Assembly: GCA_013339765.2 (NCBI GenBank)
Contig: CM023448.1
Span: forward strand, 27,232,551 to 27,296,550
DNA: 64,000 nucleotides
DNA from: Haemaphysalis longicornis
Lineage: Eukaryota > Arthropoda > Arachnida > Ixodida > Ixodidae
Direction: 5' to 3'
Shown: positions 1 through 10,278 of the stretch, in pieces
How positions within the stretch are numbered: position 1 is the stretch's first letter
Layout: each line of letters opens with the position of its first letter
Position numbers and translations under genes: made by a program
Notes under the pieces: model-generated
What the model was told of the DNA's origin: nothing
Databases searched by the model: none
Seen by the model: the letters and a program-made list of their open reading frames with translations, nothing else

Positions 1-2370
1 AGGGTTACAATTATCTGTTGGAGTTTGATTGGTCTGAGGTTTTGAACGCTGGAAAAGTTGACGAGCAAGTCGAGCAATTTTCTTCTATTATGCAAGAAGG
101 TATGCGCAGATTCATCCCGCGTAAGCGGCCCAGGAACTCTAAATTCCCGCTTGGTTTTCAGGTGAGCTCCGCGTGGCCTTGAAACATAAGAAGCGTGCCC
201 ATCGGAGGGCACGGCGGACAAATATTGAGTCATGGCAACAGCAATTTGTCTGTTACAGGTCTTTGTGCAAAGTGCTCTATAAGCGGGATCGGGTACTGTA
301 CATCTCTGCTGTTGAAAATGATGCTACGCGGAGTTCCAGATGCTTCTGGCAGTACGTCCGTTTCGCTCCGGCACGAAGAGCCGCGAACACACCAGCCTTC
401 TCGATGAAAAGGGAAATGATATCGCTTCTGTTGCCGATGCATTTGCTGAGCACTTCAGTTCAGTATTTGGACCCAATACCCTCTCCCGCGCCCGCGAACT
501 GTCTTCTTCGAATTTCTGTATCACCCTTATATGCGAAGAAGACGTTCTCAAGGCACTCAAACAGCTAAAGCCATCTCTTTCCAATGATCCGGATGGAATT
601 CCCTCCGCACTACTAAAAGCTTCCGGGGTCATACTAGCTCCGATTCTCGCTTCTATATTTAACAACTGTATAAAATCATCTACCTTTCCGCGCCTTTGGA
701 AAGTCGCGCGTATTGTTCCTGTGTTTAAGTCTGGTGTGAAAACAAAGGTAGAAAACTACAGGCCAATTTCTATCCTCTGCTCGGCAAGCAAACTGTTCGA
801 ATCAATTTTGCACGTAATTTTGTCGAGTAGTGTCAAAAACATCCTTCTTCCAAAACAACACGGTTTTTTATCTGGCCGTTCAACTACTACAAACCTTGTG
901 TCTTTTATGTCCTTTGCCTCGGAAGCTGTGCATGGGCGGGGTCAGCTCGATACCGTGTACTGTGACCTCAGCAAAGCGTTTGACGTAGTTGACCATTCCT
1001 TGCTTCTGCATAAAATGTCTACTTATAACATTCCGTTTGCTTCGTGGAGTTACTGAGCAGCTATCTTAATAATAGGTCATGTTTTGTCTCTGTTAATCAT
1101 AAAGAATCTGCTGCCTACTATGCTTCCAGTGGTGTGCCTCAGGGATCTGTTCTGGGGTGCCTTTTGTTTTTTTTTTGTTGGTAATGACGCCTCAGCCTCT
1201 ATAAATCACTCTTGTTTTTCTGTTATATGCTGATGAGATCAAAATATTTTAAAACGTTACTAGCGCTGAAGATTGCATAGCTCTTCAATCTGATGTGGAG
1301 GCTTTTAGCAACTGGTGCACCGCGACAAACTTGCTCCTAGTGGTACTAAAAGGAAGGTTTATGTCCTACACTCGTAAAACAAACCCCATACTTTATCCGT
1401 ACGTTGTGAAGAGTGTGCCACTACCGCGTTTGTTGAAATAATCTGACCTTGGAGTGGTATTTGACAGTGCGCTAAACTTTTCTGCTCATGTGGATTCTAT
1501 TTCTAAGCGCGCCCTTCGCCCGCTTGGGGTTTGTCTGTCGAATAATCAAGAGAATTCAGCAACCCTGTCTCACTACTAAAGCTTATTGTCTGTTGTCCGC
1601 CCTATTTTGGAATATGTCTCTGTTGTTGGAACGGCACGTGGAGTTGAACAGTAAATGTACTTGACGAAGTGCAAATAAGTTCATATCTATCCACAAACAT
1701 CGTTGGTCCCGCCACAGTGGCATGGTTCAGACTTTTTTACTTCTAATCCTCTCCAAAGTTTGAAAGTCAAGACGAACCAATGCTGACCTAATTTTTTATT
1801 TAAACTTGTACACGGGATTATTTCTTGTTCGGAGTTGCGTGCAAATGTAAATCTTAGAGTACCTTCGAAACTTACCCGTAAGTCTCCTATACTTCGTACA
1901 CGTAGGACATGCAATAGACACTGCATATTGTAACCGCCTTCAAGAAACATAGAATATCTGCTCCCTATTATTGACCTGTTTCATACACCCCTTCGGTCTT
2001 ACATGTGCGACCTTCTGACTTCTGTCTCTCCCCGACTTGGTTCCGACCGTTTTTTAATTGTATTTTCATTGGCCTTTTTTCGTTTATGTTGCTCGCCTTT
2101 GTTACTGCTCCTACTCATATATATCTATATCTGCCCGTTTGTATTGTCAAATTTTATGACCTGTTTTTTATCGTTTCGTGATTTTCAAACTTTTAGTGTG
2201 CCGAAATCATTGATTTTGTTTAAATACCTTTTTCGTCATTCTAGTTTTTTCTTCGCTTGTATTTTGTTGTTCTTCTCACTGCGTGGATGTATTTCTGTCG
2301 TCGTCTGGTCTTTTTCTAAAGTGCGCCAGAACAAAGGCTACGGCCGTACCTGGGCACTATAATAAAGAGA
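1..2370 (+). mobile_element. LINE copy A (Jockey/CR1-group, subfamily 1), 5' part outside window
   Basis: This is a non-LTR retrotransposon copy that enters from the left window edge. Coding remnants cover the linker before RT (from base 3, frame 3), the RT palm and the RT C-terminal region to about 2,040. An AT-rich 3' UTR follows. The 3' end carries the block shared by the whole array (GTACCTGGGCACTATAATAAAG) with AATAAA at 2,361-2,366, then an ATT tract. The endonuclease would lie left of the window. It is the first member of the array and supplies the tail into which copy B appears to have inserted. Confidence 0.9.
3..2040 (+). pseudogene. Reverse transcriptase of LINE copy A, frameshifted
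   Basis: ORF2-type RT, which would copy the element RNA at the nicked target. From base 3 the frame reads a basic pre-RT linker (FIPRKRPRNSKFPLGF), shifts near 161 to frame 2 (KKRAHRRARR), and shifts near 350 to the longest open part (340-1,056). That part has ENYRPISILC, the QHGFLSGRSTTTNL block and palm motif A (YCDLSKAFDVVDH). After the stop at 1,056 the rest is broken but readable: SGVPQGSVLG near 1,125-1,160 and the catalytic box as YADE at 1,226-1,237 instead of YADD. Non-functional. The Jockey versus CR1 clade is not resolved here. Confidence 0.88.
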
Positions 2371-2411
2371 TGATTTATTGGTTATTATTATTAATATATT
2401 ATTTTATTATA

Positions 2412-2442
<31 letters not shown>

Positions 2443-2465
2443 TATATATTATTATTATTATTATA
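2371..2465 (+). repeat. ATT-rich microsatellite between LINE copies A and B
   Basis: Interrupted ATT/TAT repeats directly follow the AATAAA-bearing tail of copy A and end where the 5'-truncated copy B begins (GCTGCCTCCAAGC). The matching tract in the second duplication unit, 5,236-5,288, is a nearly pure (ATT)n, so this tract has diverged or changed length since the duplication. Confidence 0.9.
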
Positions 2466-2466
2466 C

Positions 2467-3698
2467 TTGCTGCCTCCAAGCTTTTTGAGACAGCGATGGC
2501 ACAAGGTATTGTCAAGTTCTGTACAGCAGTTTCTCACAAGTAAACAGCATGGTTTATGTCAGGAAGGTCGACAACAACTAACTCGCCTGCTTCATGGAGC
2601 AGGCCTCCGCTGCCTTTCTGAGCGAGGCCAGTTGGACGTCGTCTACTGTGACCTGAGCAAAGCATTTGATGTTGTCTGCCACGCGTTGTTAGCTTGATAA
2701 GCTTTTGCAGTCGGGCATGTGATACACCACTCGTGGCGTTGCTGGGTAGCTATCTAAGCAATCGGTTCAGTTTCGTTAGTGTTAATGGGCAGACGTCCTC
2801 TATGTATAGATCAACAAGCGGTGTGCCCCAAGGCTCCGTGTTGTGCCCTCTCTTGTTCTCCATTTTTGTGAATGACGTGTCAGTAGCAATTAGAAAGTCT
2901 TCTTTTCTTCTCTATGCTGACAACATCAAAATTTTCAGACGTATAAAGTCCATCGAAGACTGTGATGCCCTGCAGCAAGATATAATCTCCTTTGCTAACT
3001 GGTGCTCAGATAACAGACTAAATCTTAACCCGGCGAAAACAAAGGTCATGTCTTATACCCGAAAAACGAACCCCATTTTCTTTCGCTACAGTATTGATGA
3101 CGGTTTTCTGTCTAGAGTCGACGAGATCAAAGACCTCGGACTGCTCTTCGACAGCGCCTTAACTTTCTCGCCTCATGTCACTCAACTGACTCGGCGGGCG
3201 CTCCGCTCGCTTGGTGCTGTGTGTAGGTTTTCAAGAGACTTCCAGTCTCCTCATTCGTTCCTAAAACTTTTTATGGCACTTTGTATTCCTCAACTTGAAT
3301 ATGCCTCTGTCATTTGGAATGGAACCTGCACATCTAATTGTCAACGTGTAGAGCGTGTACAAACCAAATTTTTATCCATATTTATGCATCGTTTTCCCTC
3401 TGAGCCTCTCCCGATAACTGTCTCTTTAAGTTACCGGCGAACCCGTTCAGATCTTGTTTTCTTATATAAACTGCTTCATGGTACAATTTCATGCCCGGAA
3501 CTGCTTGCAGCAATCGGGTTTCGTGTTCCGAAAAAAGCAACAAGGCTTAACCACCCTTTCCACACAGCTGCTCAACTTAGCAGATGTTCTCCTCTTGATA
3601 GACTGCAACGCCTATATAACCTTCACTCAGGGGAACTTGATATTTTTTGCCGTCCCCTTGGGGGTTTTTTGTCCGGGCTGTTAGCCGTGGCGCACTAA
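2467..3698 (+). pseudogene. Reverse transcriptase (partial) of LINE copy B
   Basis: RT palm, thumb and C-terminal region without the N-terminal part. It shows VYCDLSKAFDVVCH (motif A), SGVPQGSVLCPLLFS (motif B) and LLYADNIKIF (motif C) at 2,907-2,936. The motif C box is YADN at 2,913-2,924 whereas the duplicate copy has YADD, so the second motif C aspartate is lost in this unit. Single-base insertions near 2,693 and 2,720 break the frame; from 2,694 to 3,698 it is open. The C-terminal part matches the segments in copies B' and D. Confidence 0.9.
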
Positions 3699-3774
3699 CT
3701 TCATTTCGACAGTTCTCGTGTTCTTCAGTTATTTTCCGCATGTGTATGTTGTTTTCACAGAGTCTGTTCTCATT

Positions 3775-3862
3775 TGTTCATATATGTTGTTCATATATGT
3801 TCATATATGTTAGTGTTCATATGTTGTTCATATGTTGTTCATATGTTCATATATGTTAGTGC
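3775..3862 (+). repeat. TGTTCATATA-type minisatellite in the 3' UTR of copy B
   Basis: Imperfect short units built from TGTTCATATATGT and TGTTCATATGT. The same block sits in B' (about 6,594-6,681) with one base fewer. It is part of the subfamily-1 3' UTR and absent from subfamily 2. Confidence 0.8.
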
Positions 3863-4278
3863 TGCGGGCGTAATCGTTGTATGTACTATGCTATACTTGT
3901 GTAGTCAACTCTTCATACATCTGTTTAAGTGGCCCGGGCGAACCAAATGTTATAGAAACAAATATGTTTCTATAACTTATCAGTTTATGTGAATAGTTAC
4001 AAACATTTCCTGTACTTTGTTTCATACGTTTTTGTGTAATTGATGCTTCAGCCGATTGCTATGGTCATTGTACGCTGTGTTTGTGCAATGTACAATAACT
4101 TCGTATAATGTAGTTTGGATGCCACTTTTAATTTTTTCTCTGTGGTATTTCATTCACCCACATTTTTTCCTGGTTTTATATGTGTCAGCCGCCGATGTAT
4201 TTCAATGCGGCATTTTTTCTTTTTTTTTCTCAGTGCGCCAGCACCAAGGCTTCGGCTGTTCCTGGGCACTATAATAAA

Positions 4279-4327
4279 GGTTGATTGACTGATTGATTGA
4301 TTGATTGATTAATATTATTATTATTAT
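4279..4327 (+). repeat. (TTGA)n then (ATT)n tail of LINE B at the junction with LINE C
   Basis: TTGATTGACTGATTGATTGA repeats immediately after AATAAAGG change to ATT repeats, after which copy C starts at CAACTGCCAGATGG. The duplicated junction lies at 7,098-7,147. Confidence 0.9.
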
Positions 4328-5058
4328 TCAACTGCCAGATGGTCACGACGAACGCCTATCGTTTAATAATATGTCTAATTTTAGTACACTTATGTTCGAT
4401 GAAAAACTTGTCAATGATAGCCTTAAACGGATGAAACCGTCATTATCCTGTGGTGTAGACGGAATTCCAGCAGCCCTCATCAAGGCTTACGGCAACATTT
4501 TTGTGCCTGTCTTAACTTCCATTTATAATAACTGTTTACTTTACGGCAAATTTCCTCGTGCATGGAAGATTGCTCGAATTTTTCCAACATTTAGGTCTGG
4601 TGATAAGTCAGCCGTTACCAACTATCGCCCAATCTCACTCCTTTGTGTCGCCTCAAAACTCTTTGAGTCAGCTCTGCACAACGTTCTTGCTGCCTGCGTC
4701 AAGAACGTTCTGATACCAAATCAGCACGGTTTTTTCTCGGGTCGATCGACGGTTACAAATCTTGCAAGCTTCATGACTCAGGCTTCGGCTGCAGTTTGTG
4801 AAAACGGCCAGTTGGATGTTATTTATTTTGACCTCAGTAAGGCGTTTGACGTAGTGAACCATAAATTATTAATTAACAAGCTTACTATGTCCGGTGTTGA
4901 TGCAAGCCTTGTTGCCTTGTTGTCCAACTATCTCCTTGACCGGTCCTTTTACGTAGATGTAAACTTCAAAAGGTCTAGTGTTCACACTGCAACGAGTGGT
5001 GTACCTCAGGGTTCTGTGCTGGGTCCACTATTGTTTTCTATCTTTATAATGATGTGTC
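4326..5058 (+). pseudogene. Reverse transcriptase (partial) of LINE copy C
   Basis: An open frame of about 240 codons covers the pre-palm region (KRMKPSLSCGVDGIPAAL), TNYRPISLLCVASKLFE, NQHGFFSGRSTVTNL, motif A (YFDLSKAFDVVNH) and motif B (SGVPQGSVLGPLLFS). A one-base loss near 5,048 (TTTATAATGATG against TTTATCAATGATG in copy F) shifts the frame just before the duplication breakpoint. Motif C is missing because the copy is cut there. It is the longest undamaged stretch of subfamily-2 RT here, but it cannot be functional. Confidence 0.88.
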
Positions 5059-5085
5059 AACAGTGTTAACAAAATCTTCATTTCT
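4328..5085 (+). mobile_element. LINE copy C (subfamily 2), cut at both ends
   Basis: Begins 5'-truncated at CAACTGCCAGATGG, a position that is internal to coding sequence in copy F (near 11,303), and stops at the duplication breakpoint near 5,085. There RT coding (AAATCTTCATTTCTTC) changes directly into the copy A 3' UTR (ATTCTAGTTTTT). The uncut counterpart is C' at 7,148-9,152. Confidence 0.9.
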
Positions 5086-5234
5086 TCATTCTAGTTTTTT
5101 TCTTCGCTTGTATTTTGTTGTTCTTCTCACGCGTGGATGTATTTGTGTCGTCGTCTGTCTTTTTCTTAAGTGCGCCAGAACAAAGGCTACGGCTGTACCT
5201 GGGCACTATAATAAAGAGATTGATTTATTGGTTG

Positions 5235-5235
<1 letters not shown>
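5086..5235 (+). mobile_element. Orphan 3' tail of LINE A created by the duplication
   Basis: About 150 bases matching 2,237-2,380, including GTGCGCCAGAACAAAGGCTA and AATAAAGAGATTG (AATAAA 5,210-5,215). No RT of its own precedes it, since the sequence to the left is copy C RT. That is expected for a duplication product and not for an independent insertion. Confidence 0.88.

Positions 5236-5288
<53 letters not shown>
5236..5288 (+). repeat. (ATT)n microsatellite
   Basis: Nearly pure ATT repeats (about 17 units) between the orphan A tail and the start of B'. Homologous to 2,371-2,465. Confidence 0.95.
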
Positions 5289-6517
5289 GCTGCCTCCAAG
5301 CTTTTTGAGACAGCGATGCACAAGGTATTGTCAAGTTCTGTACAGCAGTTTCTCACAAGTAAACAGCATGGTTTTATGTCAGGAAGGTCGACAACAACTA
5401 ATCTCGCCTGCTTCATGGAGCAGGCCTCCGCTGCACTTTCTGAGCGAGGCCAGTTGGACGTCGTCTACTGTGACCTGAGCAAAGCATTTGATGTTGTCTG
5501 CCACGCGTTGTTACTTGATAAGCTTTTGCAGTCGGGCATTGATACACCACTCGTGGCGTTGCTAAGTAGCTATCTAAGCAATCGGTTCAGTTTCGTTAGT
5601 GTTAATGGGCAGACATCCTCTATGTACAGATCAACAAGCGGTGTGCCCCAAGGCTCCGTGTTGGCCCTCTCTTGTTCTCCATTTTTGTGAATGACGTGTC
5701 AGTAGCAATTAGAAAGTCTTCTTTTCTTCTCTATGCTGACGACATCAAAATTTTCAGACGTATAAAGTCCATCGAAGACTGTGATGCCCTGCAGCAAGAT
5801 ATAATCTCCTTTGCTAACTGGTGCTCGGATAACAGACTAAATCTTAACCCGGCGAAAACAAAGGTCATGTCTTATACCCGAAAAACGAACCCCATTTTCT
5901 TTCGCTACAGTATTGATGACGGTTTTCTGTCTAGAGTCGACGAGATCAAAGACCTCGGACTGCTCTTCGACAGCGCCTTAACTTTCTCGCCTCATGTCAC
6001 TCAACTGACTCGGCGGGCGCTCCGCTCGCTTGGTGCTGTGTGTAGGTTTTCAAGAGACTTCCAGTCTCCTCATTCGTTCCTAAAACTTTTTATGGCACTT
6101 TGTATTCCTCAACTTGAATATGCCTCTGTCATTTGGAATGGAACCTGCACATCTAATTGTCAACGTGTAGAGCGTGTACAAACCAAATTTTTATCCATAT
6201 TTATGCATCGTTTTCCCTCTGAGCCTCTCCCGATAACTGTCTCTTTAAGTTACCGGCGAACCCGTTCAGATCTTGTTTTCTTATATAAACTGCTTCATGG
6301 TACAATTTCATGCCCGGAACTGCTTGCAGCAATCGGGTTTCGTGTTCCGAAAAAAGCAACAAGGCTTAACCACCCTTTCCACACAGCTGCTCAACTTAGC
6401 AGATGTTCTCCTCTTGATAGACTGCAACGCCTATATAACCTTCACTCAGGGGAACTTGATATTTTTTGCCGTCCCCTTGGGGGTTTTTTGTCCGGGCTGT
6501 TAGCCGTGGCGCACTAA
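5289..6517 (+). pseudogene. Reverse transcriptase (partial) of LINE copy B'
   Basis: Reads cleanly from the ATT tract through QHGFMSGRSTTTNL, YCDLSKAFDVVCH and SGVPQGSVL. A one-base loss near 5,664 (GTGTTGGCCC against GTGTTGTGCCC in B) then shifts the frame. The second frame runs 5,672-6,517 and keeps LLYADDIKIF with an intact YADD at 5,732-5,743, plus the C-terminal region. Only one frameshift separates the two parts, so B' is less damaged than B in the palm. It lacks the N-terminal RT region and endonuclease. Confidence 0.9.
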
Positions 6518-7125
6518 CTTCATTTCGACAGTTCTCGTGTTCTTCAGTTATTTTCCGCATGTGTATGTTGTTTTCACAGAGTCTGTTCTCATTTGTTCAT
6601 ATATGTTGTTCATATATGTTCATATATGTTAGTGTTCATATGTTGTTCATATGTTGTTCAATGTTCATATATGTTAGTGCTGCGGGCGTAATCGTTGTAT
6701 GTACTATGCTATACTTGTGTAGTCAACTCTTCATACATCTGTTTAAGTGGCCCGGGCGAACCAAATGTTATAGAAACAAATATGTTTCTATAACTTATCA
6801 GTTTATGTGAATAGTTACAAACATTTCCTGTACTTTGTTTCATACGTTTTTGTGTAATTGATGCTTCAGCCGATTGCTATGGTCATTGTACGCTGTGTTT
6901 GTGCAATGTACAATAACTTCGTATAATGTAGTTTGGATGCCACTTTTAATTTTTTCTCTGTGGTATTTCATTCACCCACATTTTTTCCTGGTTTTATATG
7001 TGTCAGCCGCTGATGTATTTCAATGCGGCATTTTTTCTTTTTTTTTCTCAGTGCGCCAGCACCAAGGCTTCGGCTGTTCCTGGGCACTATAATAAAGGTT
7101 GATTGATTGATTGATTGATTGATTG
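5289..7125 (+). mobile_element. LINE copy B' (subfamily 1), duplicate of B
   Basis: Same 5' truncation point, RT, 3' UTR and tail as copy B. The tail is CCAAGGCTTCGGCTGTTCC with AATAAA at 7,091-7,096, then TTGATTGA repeats. Differences from B are mostly single-base indels. Confidence 0.92.
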
Positions 7126-7147
7126 ATTATTATTATTATTATTATTC
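7126..7147 (+). repeat. (ATT)n tract at the B'-C' junction
   Basis: Short ATT run following the GATT repeats of the B' tail. C' begins right after it with CAACTGCCAGATGG. Confidence 0.9.
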
Positions 7148-8717
7148 AACTGCCAGATGGTCACGACGAACGCCTATCGTTTAATAATATGTCTAATTTT
7201 AGTACACTTATGTTCGATGAAAAACTTGTCAATGATAGCCTTAAACGGATGAAACCGTCATTTTCCTGTGGTGCAGACGGAATTCCAGCAGCCCTCATCA
7301 AGGCTTACGGCAACATTTTTGTGCCTGTTCTTAACTTCCATTATAATAACTGTTTACTTTACTGGCAAATTCCTCGTGCATGAAGATTGCTCGAATTTTT
7401 CCAACATTAGGTCTGGTGATAAGTCAGCCGTTACCAACTATCGCCCAATCTCACTCCTTTGTGTCGCCTCTAAACTCTTTGAGTCAGCTCTGCACAACGT
7501 TCTTGCTGCCTGCGTCAAGAACGTTCTGATACCAAATCAGCACGGTTTTTTCTCGGGTCGATCGACGGTTACAAATCTTGCAAGCTTCATGACTCAGGCT
7601 TCGGCTGCAGTTTGTGAAACGGCCAGTTGGATGTTATTTATTTTGACCTCAGTAAGGCGTTTGACGTAGTGAACCATAAATTATTAATTAACAAGCTTAC
7701 TATGTCCGGTGTTGATGCAAGCCTGTTGCCGTTGTTGTCCAACTATCTACTTGACCGGTCCTTTTACGTAGATGTAAACTTCAAAAGGTCTAGTGTTCAC
7801 ACTGCAACGAGTGGTGTACCTCAGGGTTCTGTGCTGGGTCCACTATTGTTTTCTATCTTTATAAATTATGTGTCAACAGTGTTAACAAAATCTTCATTTC
7901 TTCTCTATGCTGATGATGTCAAACTATTTAGGCACATTAGCAGTTTCAGGACTGCTGTGCCTTGCAGAGGGATGTGTCGGAATTATCGGTATGGTGCAAG
8001 CAGAAACTGTATAATTTTAAATCCAGCTAAAACTAAGGTTGTCATGTACAGCCGGAAAACCCATCGTCTACTGTTTTCCTACAGTATAGAGGGAGCTCCC
8101 TTGCAAAGGGTTGAGGAGATTAGGGACTTCGGGGTTCTTTTCGACAGTACCCTCTCTTTTTCTTCTCATATTAGGCTCATCACCCGGCGAGCGCTCCGAA
8201 GTCTTGGAAATGTGTGTCGGATTACAAAAGAATTCTCTTCTCCAGATCCATTTCTAATGCTATACAATGCAATATGTATCCCCAGTTAGAATATGCTTCT
8301 GTTGCCTGGAACGGCATCTCCAAATGTAGTAGTGAATTAACAGAACGTGTGCAGAAGAACTTTTTATCCATATTTAAGCACCGTCATCAAAATCCCAGCT
8401 TTCATCCTGATTCTGACTTACCCATAGTTACTTCCATCCCTTCGTTGACCTGCAGACGTATGCGTGCAGACCTTACATTTCATCACAAAATTGTTCATGG
8501 TGACCTTTCTTGCGCGGACCTGCTTAACTGTTTAGAGTTTAGTTTTCCACGGAGGCCCACCAGGTCGCATCGCCCTTTTTTGACCGCTGCGCGCAACATC
8601 AATCATTCTACTGTGTGCAGAATACCGAATTGCTACAACCGCTTCTCCGAACGCCTTGACATCTTTCAAAGCTCCTTTACAATTTACCGTACTGCGCTGT
8701 TGAACACAGTATGTTAA
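7148..8717 (+). pseudogene. Reverse transcriptase of LINE copy C', several frameshifts
   Basis: RT with the same motif order as copy C plus motif C LLYADDVKLF (YADD present, about 7,903-7,932) and the C-terminal region ending near 8,717 (TALLNTVC). At least four frame changes occur, near 7,330-7,410, 7,620, 8,000 and 8,280. Most are single-base gains or losses relative to copies C and F (for example CCATTATAAT against CCATTTATAAT). Non-functional as read. Confidence 0.88.
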
Positions 8718-9152
8718 ACATCTATGATATCTCTGTCGTTCGTTTTTCTTTTTTTTTATTGCTGAAATTTTGTTTCTCTGCGGTTCTGTTTAACCAATAT
8801 AGTTGCCTGTTTTTGAAACTGTTTACTTATCATGCTTGTCTTATCATTTGTCTCTATACTCTTGTCATTGTTTTTGTCGTCTTAATGTCAAACTTTGTTC
8901 TCTGCCTTTTGTGTATTCATTACAATAGGCTGAGCCACAAGGGCATCTTCTTTTTGTTTTTTACCTGTAGCCAGGCGCCGCCTGTGCTTTATTTCTGTAA
9001 TTTTCGCTTCTTCAATTTGTGTGTGTCTTGTCGCTTGTTTGTTTCTTGCAATATGTTTCTTGTATTTTGTTTTCATGTAACTATCTGTGCGCCAGCACTC
9101 AGGCCTCTGGCTGTTTCCTGGGCACGTAAATAAACATGATTGATTGATTGAT
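7148..9152 (+). mobile_element. LINE copy C' (subfamily 2), 5'-truncated but with 3' end
   Basis: Starts at the same base as copy C and continues through the whole RT C-terminal region, a ~420-base T-rich 3' UTR and the subfamily-2 tail (CTCAGGCCTCTGGCTGTTTC, then GGGCACGTAAATAAACATG, AATAAA 9,129-9,134), then GATT repeats. It is probably the original right part of the array from which copy C was duplicated. Confidence 0.92.
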
Positions 9153-9219
9153 TATTATTATTATTATTATAATTATTAATATGATTATTATAATTGTTAT
9201 TACTATTGTTATTATTTAA
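9137..9219 (+). repeat. GATT/ATT tail tract of C' at the junction with copy D
   Basis: GATTGATTGATT followed by an interrupted ATT/TAT tract ending in TATTTAAC. Copy D begins with TCGACTGACTCGGCGG. Confidence 0.88.
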
Positions 9220-9724
9220 CTCGACTGACTCGGCGGACGCTCCGCTCGCTTGTTGCGGTATGCAGGTTTTCACGAGACGTCCAGTCGCCTCTTTCGTTCC
9301 TAAAACTTCTCATGGCACTTTGTATTCCTCGACTTGAATATGCCTCTGTCATTTGCAATAGAACCTGCATATCTAATTGTCAACGTGTAGGGCGGGTACC
9401 GACCAAATTTTTATCAATATTCTGTCTGAGCCTCTCCCGATAACTGTCTCTTTAAGTTACCGGCGAACACGCTCAGACCTTCTTTTCTTATTCAAACTAC
9501 TTCATCGCACGATTTCATGCCCGGGACTGCTTGCAGAAATCGGTTTTCGTGTTCCGAAAAAAAATCAACAAGGCTTAACCACCCTTTTCACACATCTGCA
9601 CAACTTAGCAGATGTGCTCCTCTGGATAGACTGCAACGCCTATATAACCTTCACTGGGGAACTTGATATTTTTTTCCGTCCCCTTGGGGGTTTTTTGGCC
9701 GAGATGTTAGCCGTGGCGCGCTAA
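9220..9724 (+). pseudogene. RT C-terminal fragment of LINE copy D
   Basis: C-terminal RT region homologous to the end of the copy B frame. 9,377-9,724 is open and includes LPITVSLSYRRTRSD and IGFRVPKK, with a small insertion (KKNQQ) and a ~27-base deletion relative to B near 9,420. No catalytic motifs are included, so it cannot be active. Confidence 0.85.
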
Positions 9725-10270
9725 CTTCGACAATAGTCGTGTTCTACAGTTCTTTTCCTCATGTGTGTGTTGTTTTCACAGAGTTTGTTCTCATTTGTTC
9801 GTATATGTTGTTGGTGCTGCGGGCGTAATCGTTGTATGTACTATGGCACACTTCTGTAGTCAACTCTTCATACATATCCTTAAGTGGCCAGAGCAGGGCA
9901 CAGTAACAAATGTTTCTATAACTTATCACTTTCTGTGAATATTTACAAATATTTCCTGTACTTTGTTTTATACACTTTTGTGTAATTGATGCTTCATCCT
10001 GTTGCCATGTTCATTGTACGATGTGGTTTTGCAATGTATCATAATTTGCAGTCTCGGTTAGTGGTGTATTGTAATTTGGATACCACTTTTGACCGTATTA
10101 TCTGTAGTATCCAAGCTTTTTGTTCTTCACTAAGCCACCTTTTTTTCTGGCTGTTTTTGTGTGAGCAGCTGATGTATTTCAAGGCGGCCTTTTTTTGTCC
10201 CTCGCAGTGCGCCATCACGAAGGCTTCGACTGTTCCTGGGCACTTTAATAAAATTAATTGATTGATTGAA
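9220..10270 (+). mobile_element. LINE copy D (subfamily 1), strongly 5'-truncated
   Basis: Starts inside the RT C-terminal region (ACTGACTCGGCGGACGCTCC, matching about 3,185 in copy B). It keeps the 3' UTR without the full TGTTCATATA block and ends in AAGGCTTCGACTGTTCCTGG with AATAAA at 10,247-10,252 and ATTGATTGATTG. It is clearly more diverged from B and B' than these are from each other. Confidence 0.9.
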
Positions 10271-10278
10271 TATTATTC

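Larger units (their letters stand above)
2466..4290 (+). mobile_element. LINE copy B (subfamily 1), 5'-truncated
   Basis: A 5'-truncated copy beginning within the RT region at CTGCCTCCAAGCTTTTTGAG, right after the ATT tract of copy A. The RT runs to about 3,698, followed by a ~580-base 3' UTR. The tail reads CCAAGGCTTCGGCTGTTCC, then GGGCACTATAATAAAGG (AATAAA 4,273-4,278), then TTGATTGA repeats. The sequence is repeated as B' at 5,289-7,125. The missing 5' half and the start at a microsatellite fit incomplete target-primed reverse transcription. Confidence 0.92.
2236..5085 (+). repeat. Tandem duplication unit 1 (A tail + LINE B + 5' part of LINE C)
   Basis: The first of two direct copies of a ~2.83 kb segment. 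It starts inside the 3' UTR of copy A (CATTCTAGTTTTTTCTTCGC) and ends in the RT gene of copy C, just before where YADD would be. Landmarks repeat at near-constant offsets: GTGCGCCAGAAC at 2,321/5,170, CGCACTAACT at 3,691/6,510 and GGGTCCACTA at 5,021/7,836. The offset shift of about 30 bp arises in the ATT tract. The two units look nearly identical apart from scattered single-base indels and a few substitutions. Confidence 0.9.
5086..7905 (+). repeat. Tandem duplication unit 2
   Basis: The second copy of the 2.83 kb segment. At 5,086 it restarts with the 3' UTR tail of copy A and runs through B' and into C'. Its right end is defined by the base at which unit 1 stops: unit 2 continues naturally into TCTATGCTGATGATG of the RT gene. 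The short shared string around the join (TTTC.TC) suggests only a few bases of microhomology. Confidence 0.88.

Noticed and set aside
5115..5290. Poly-Ile/poly-Tyr reading across the ATT tract as part of a protein
   Set aside because: It is just the ATT repeat read in frame; the real RT begins after it.
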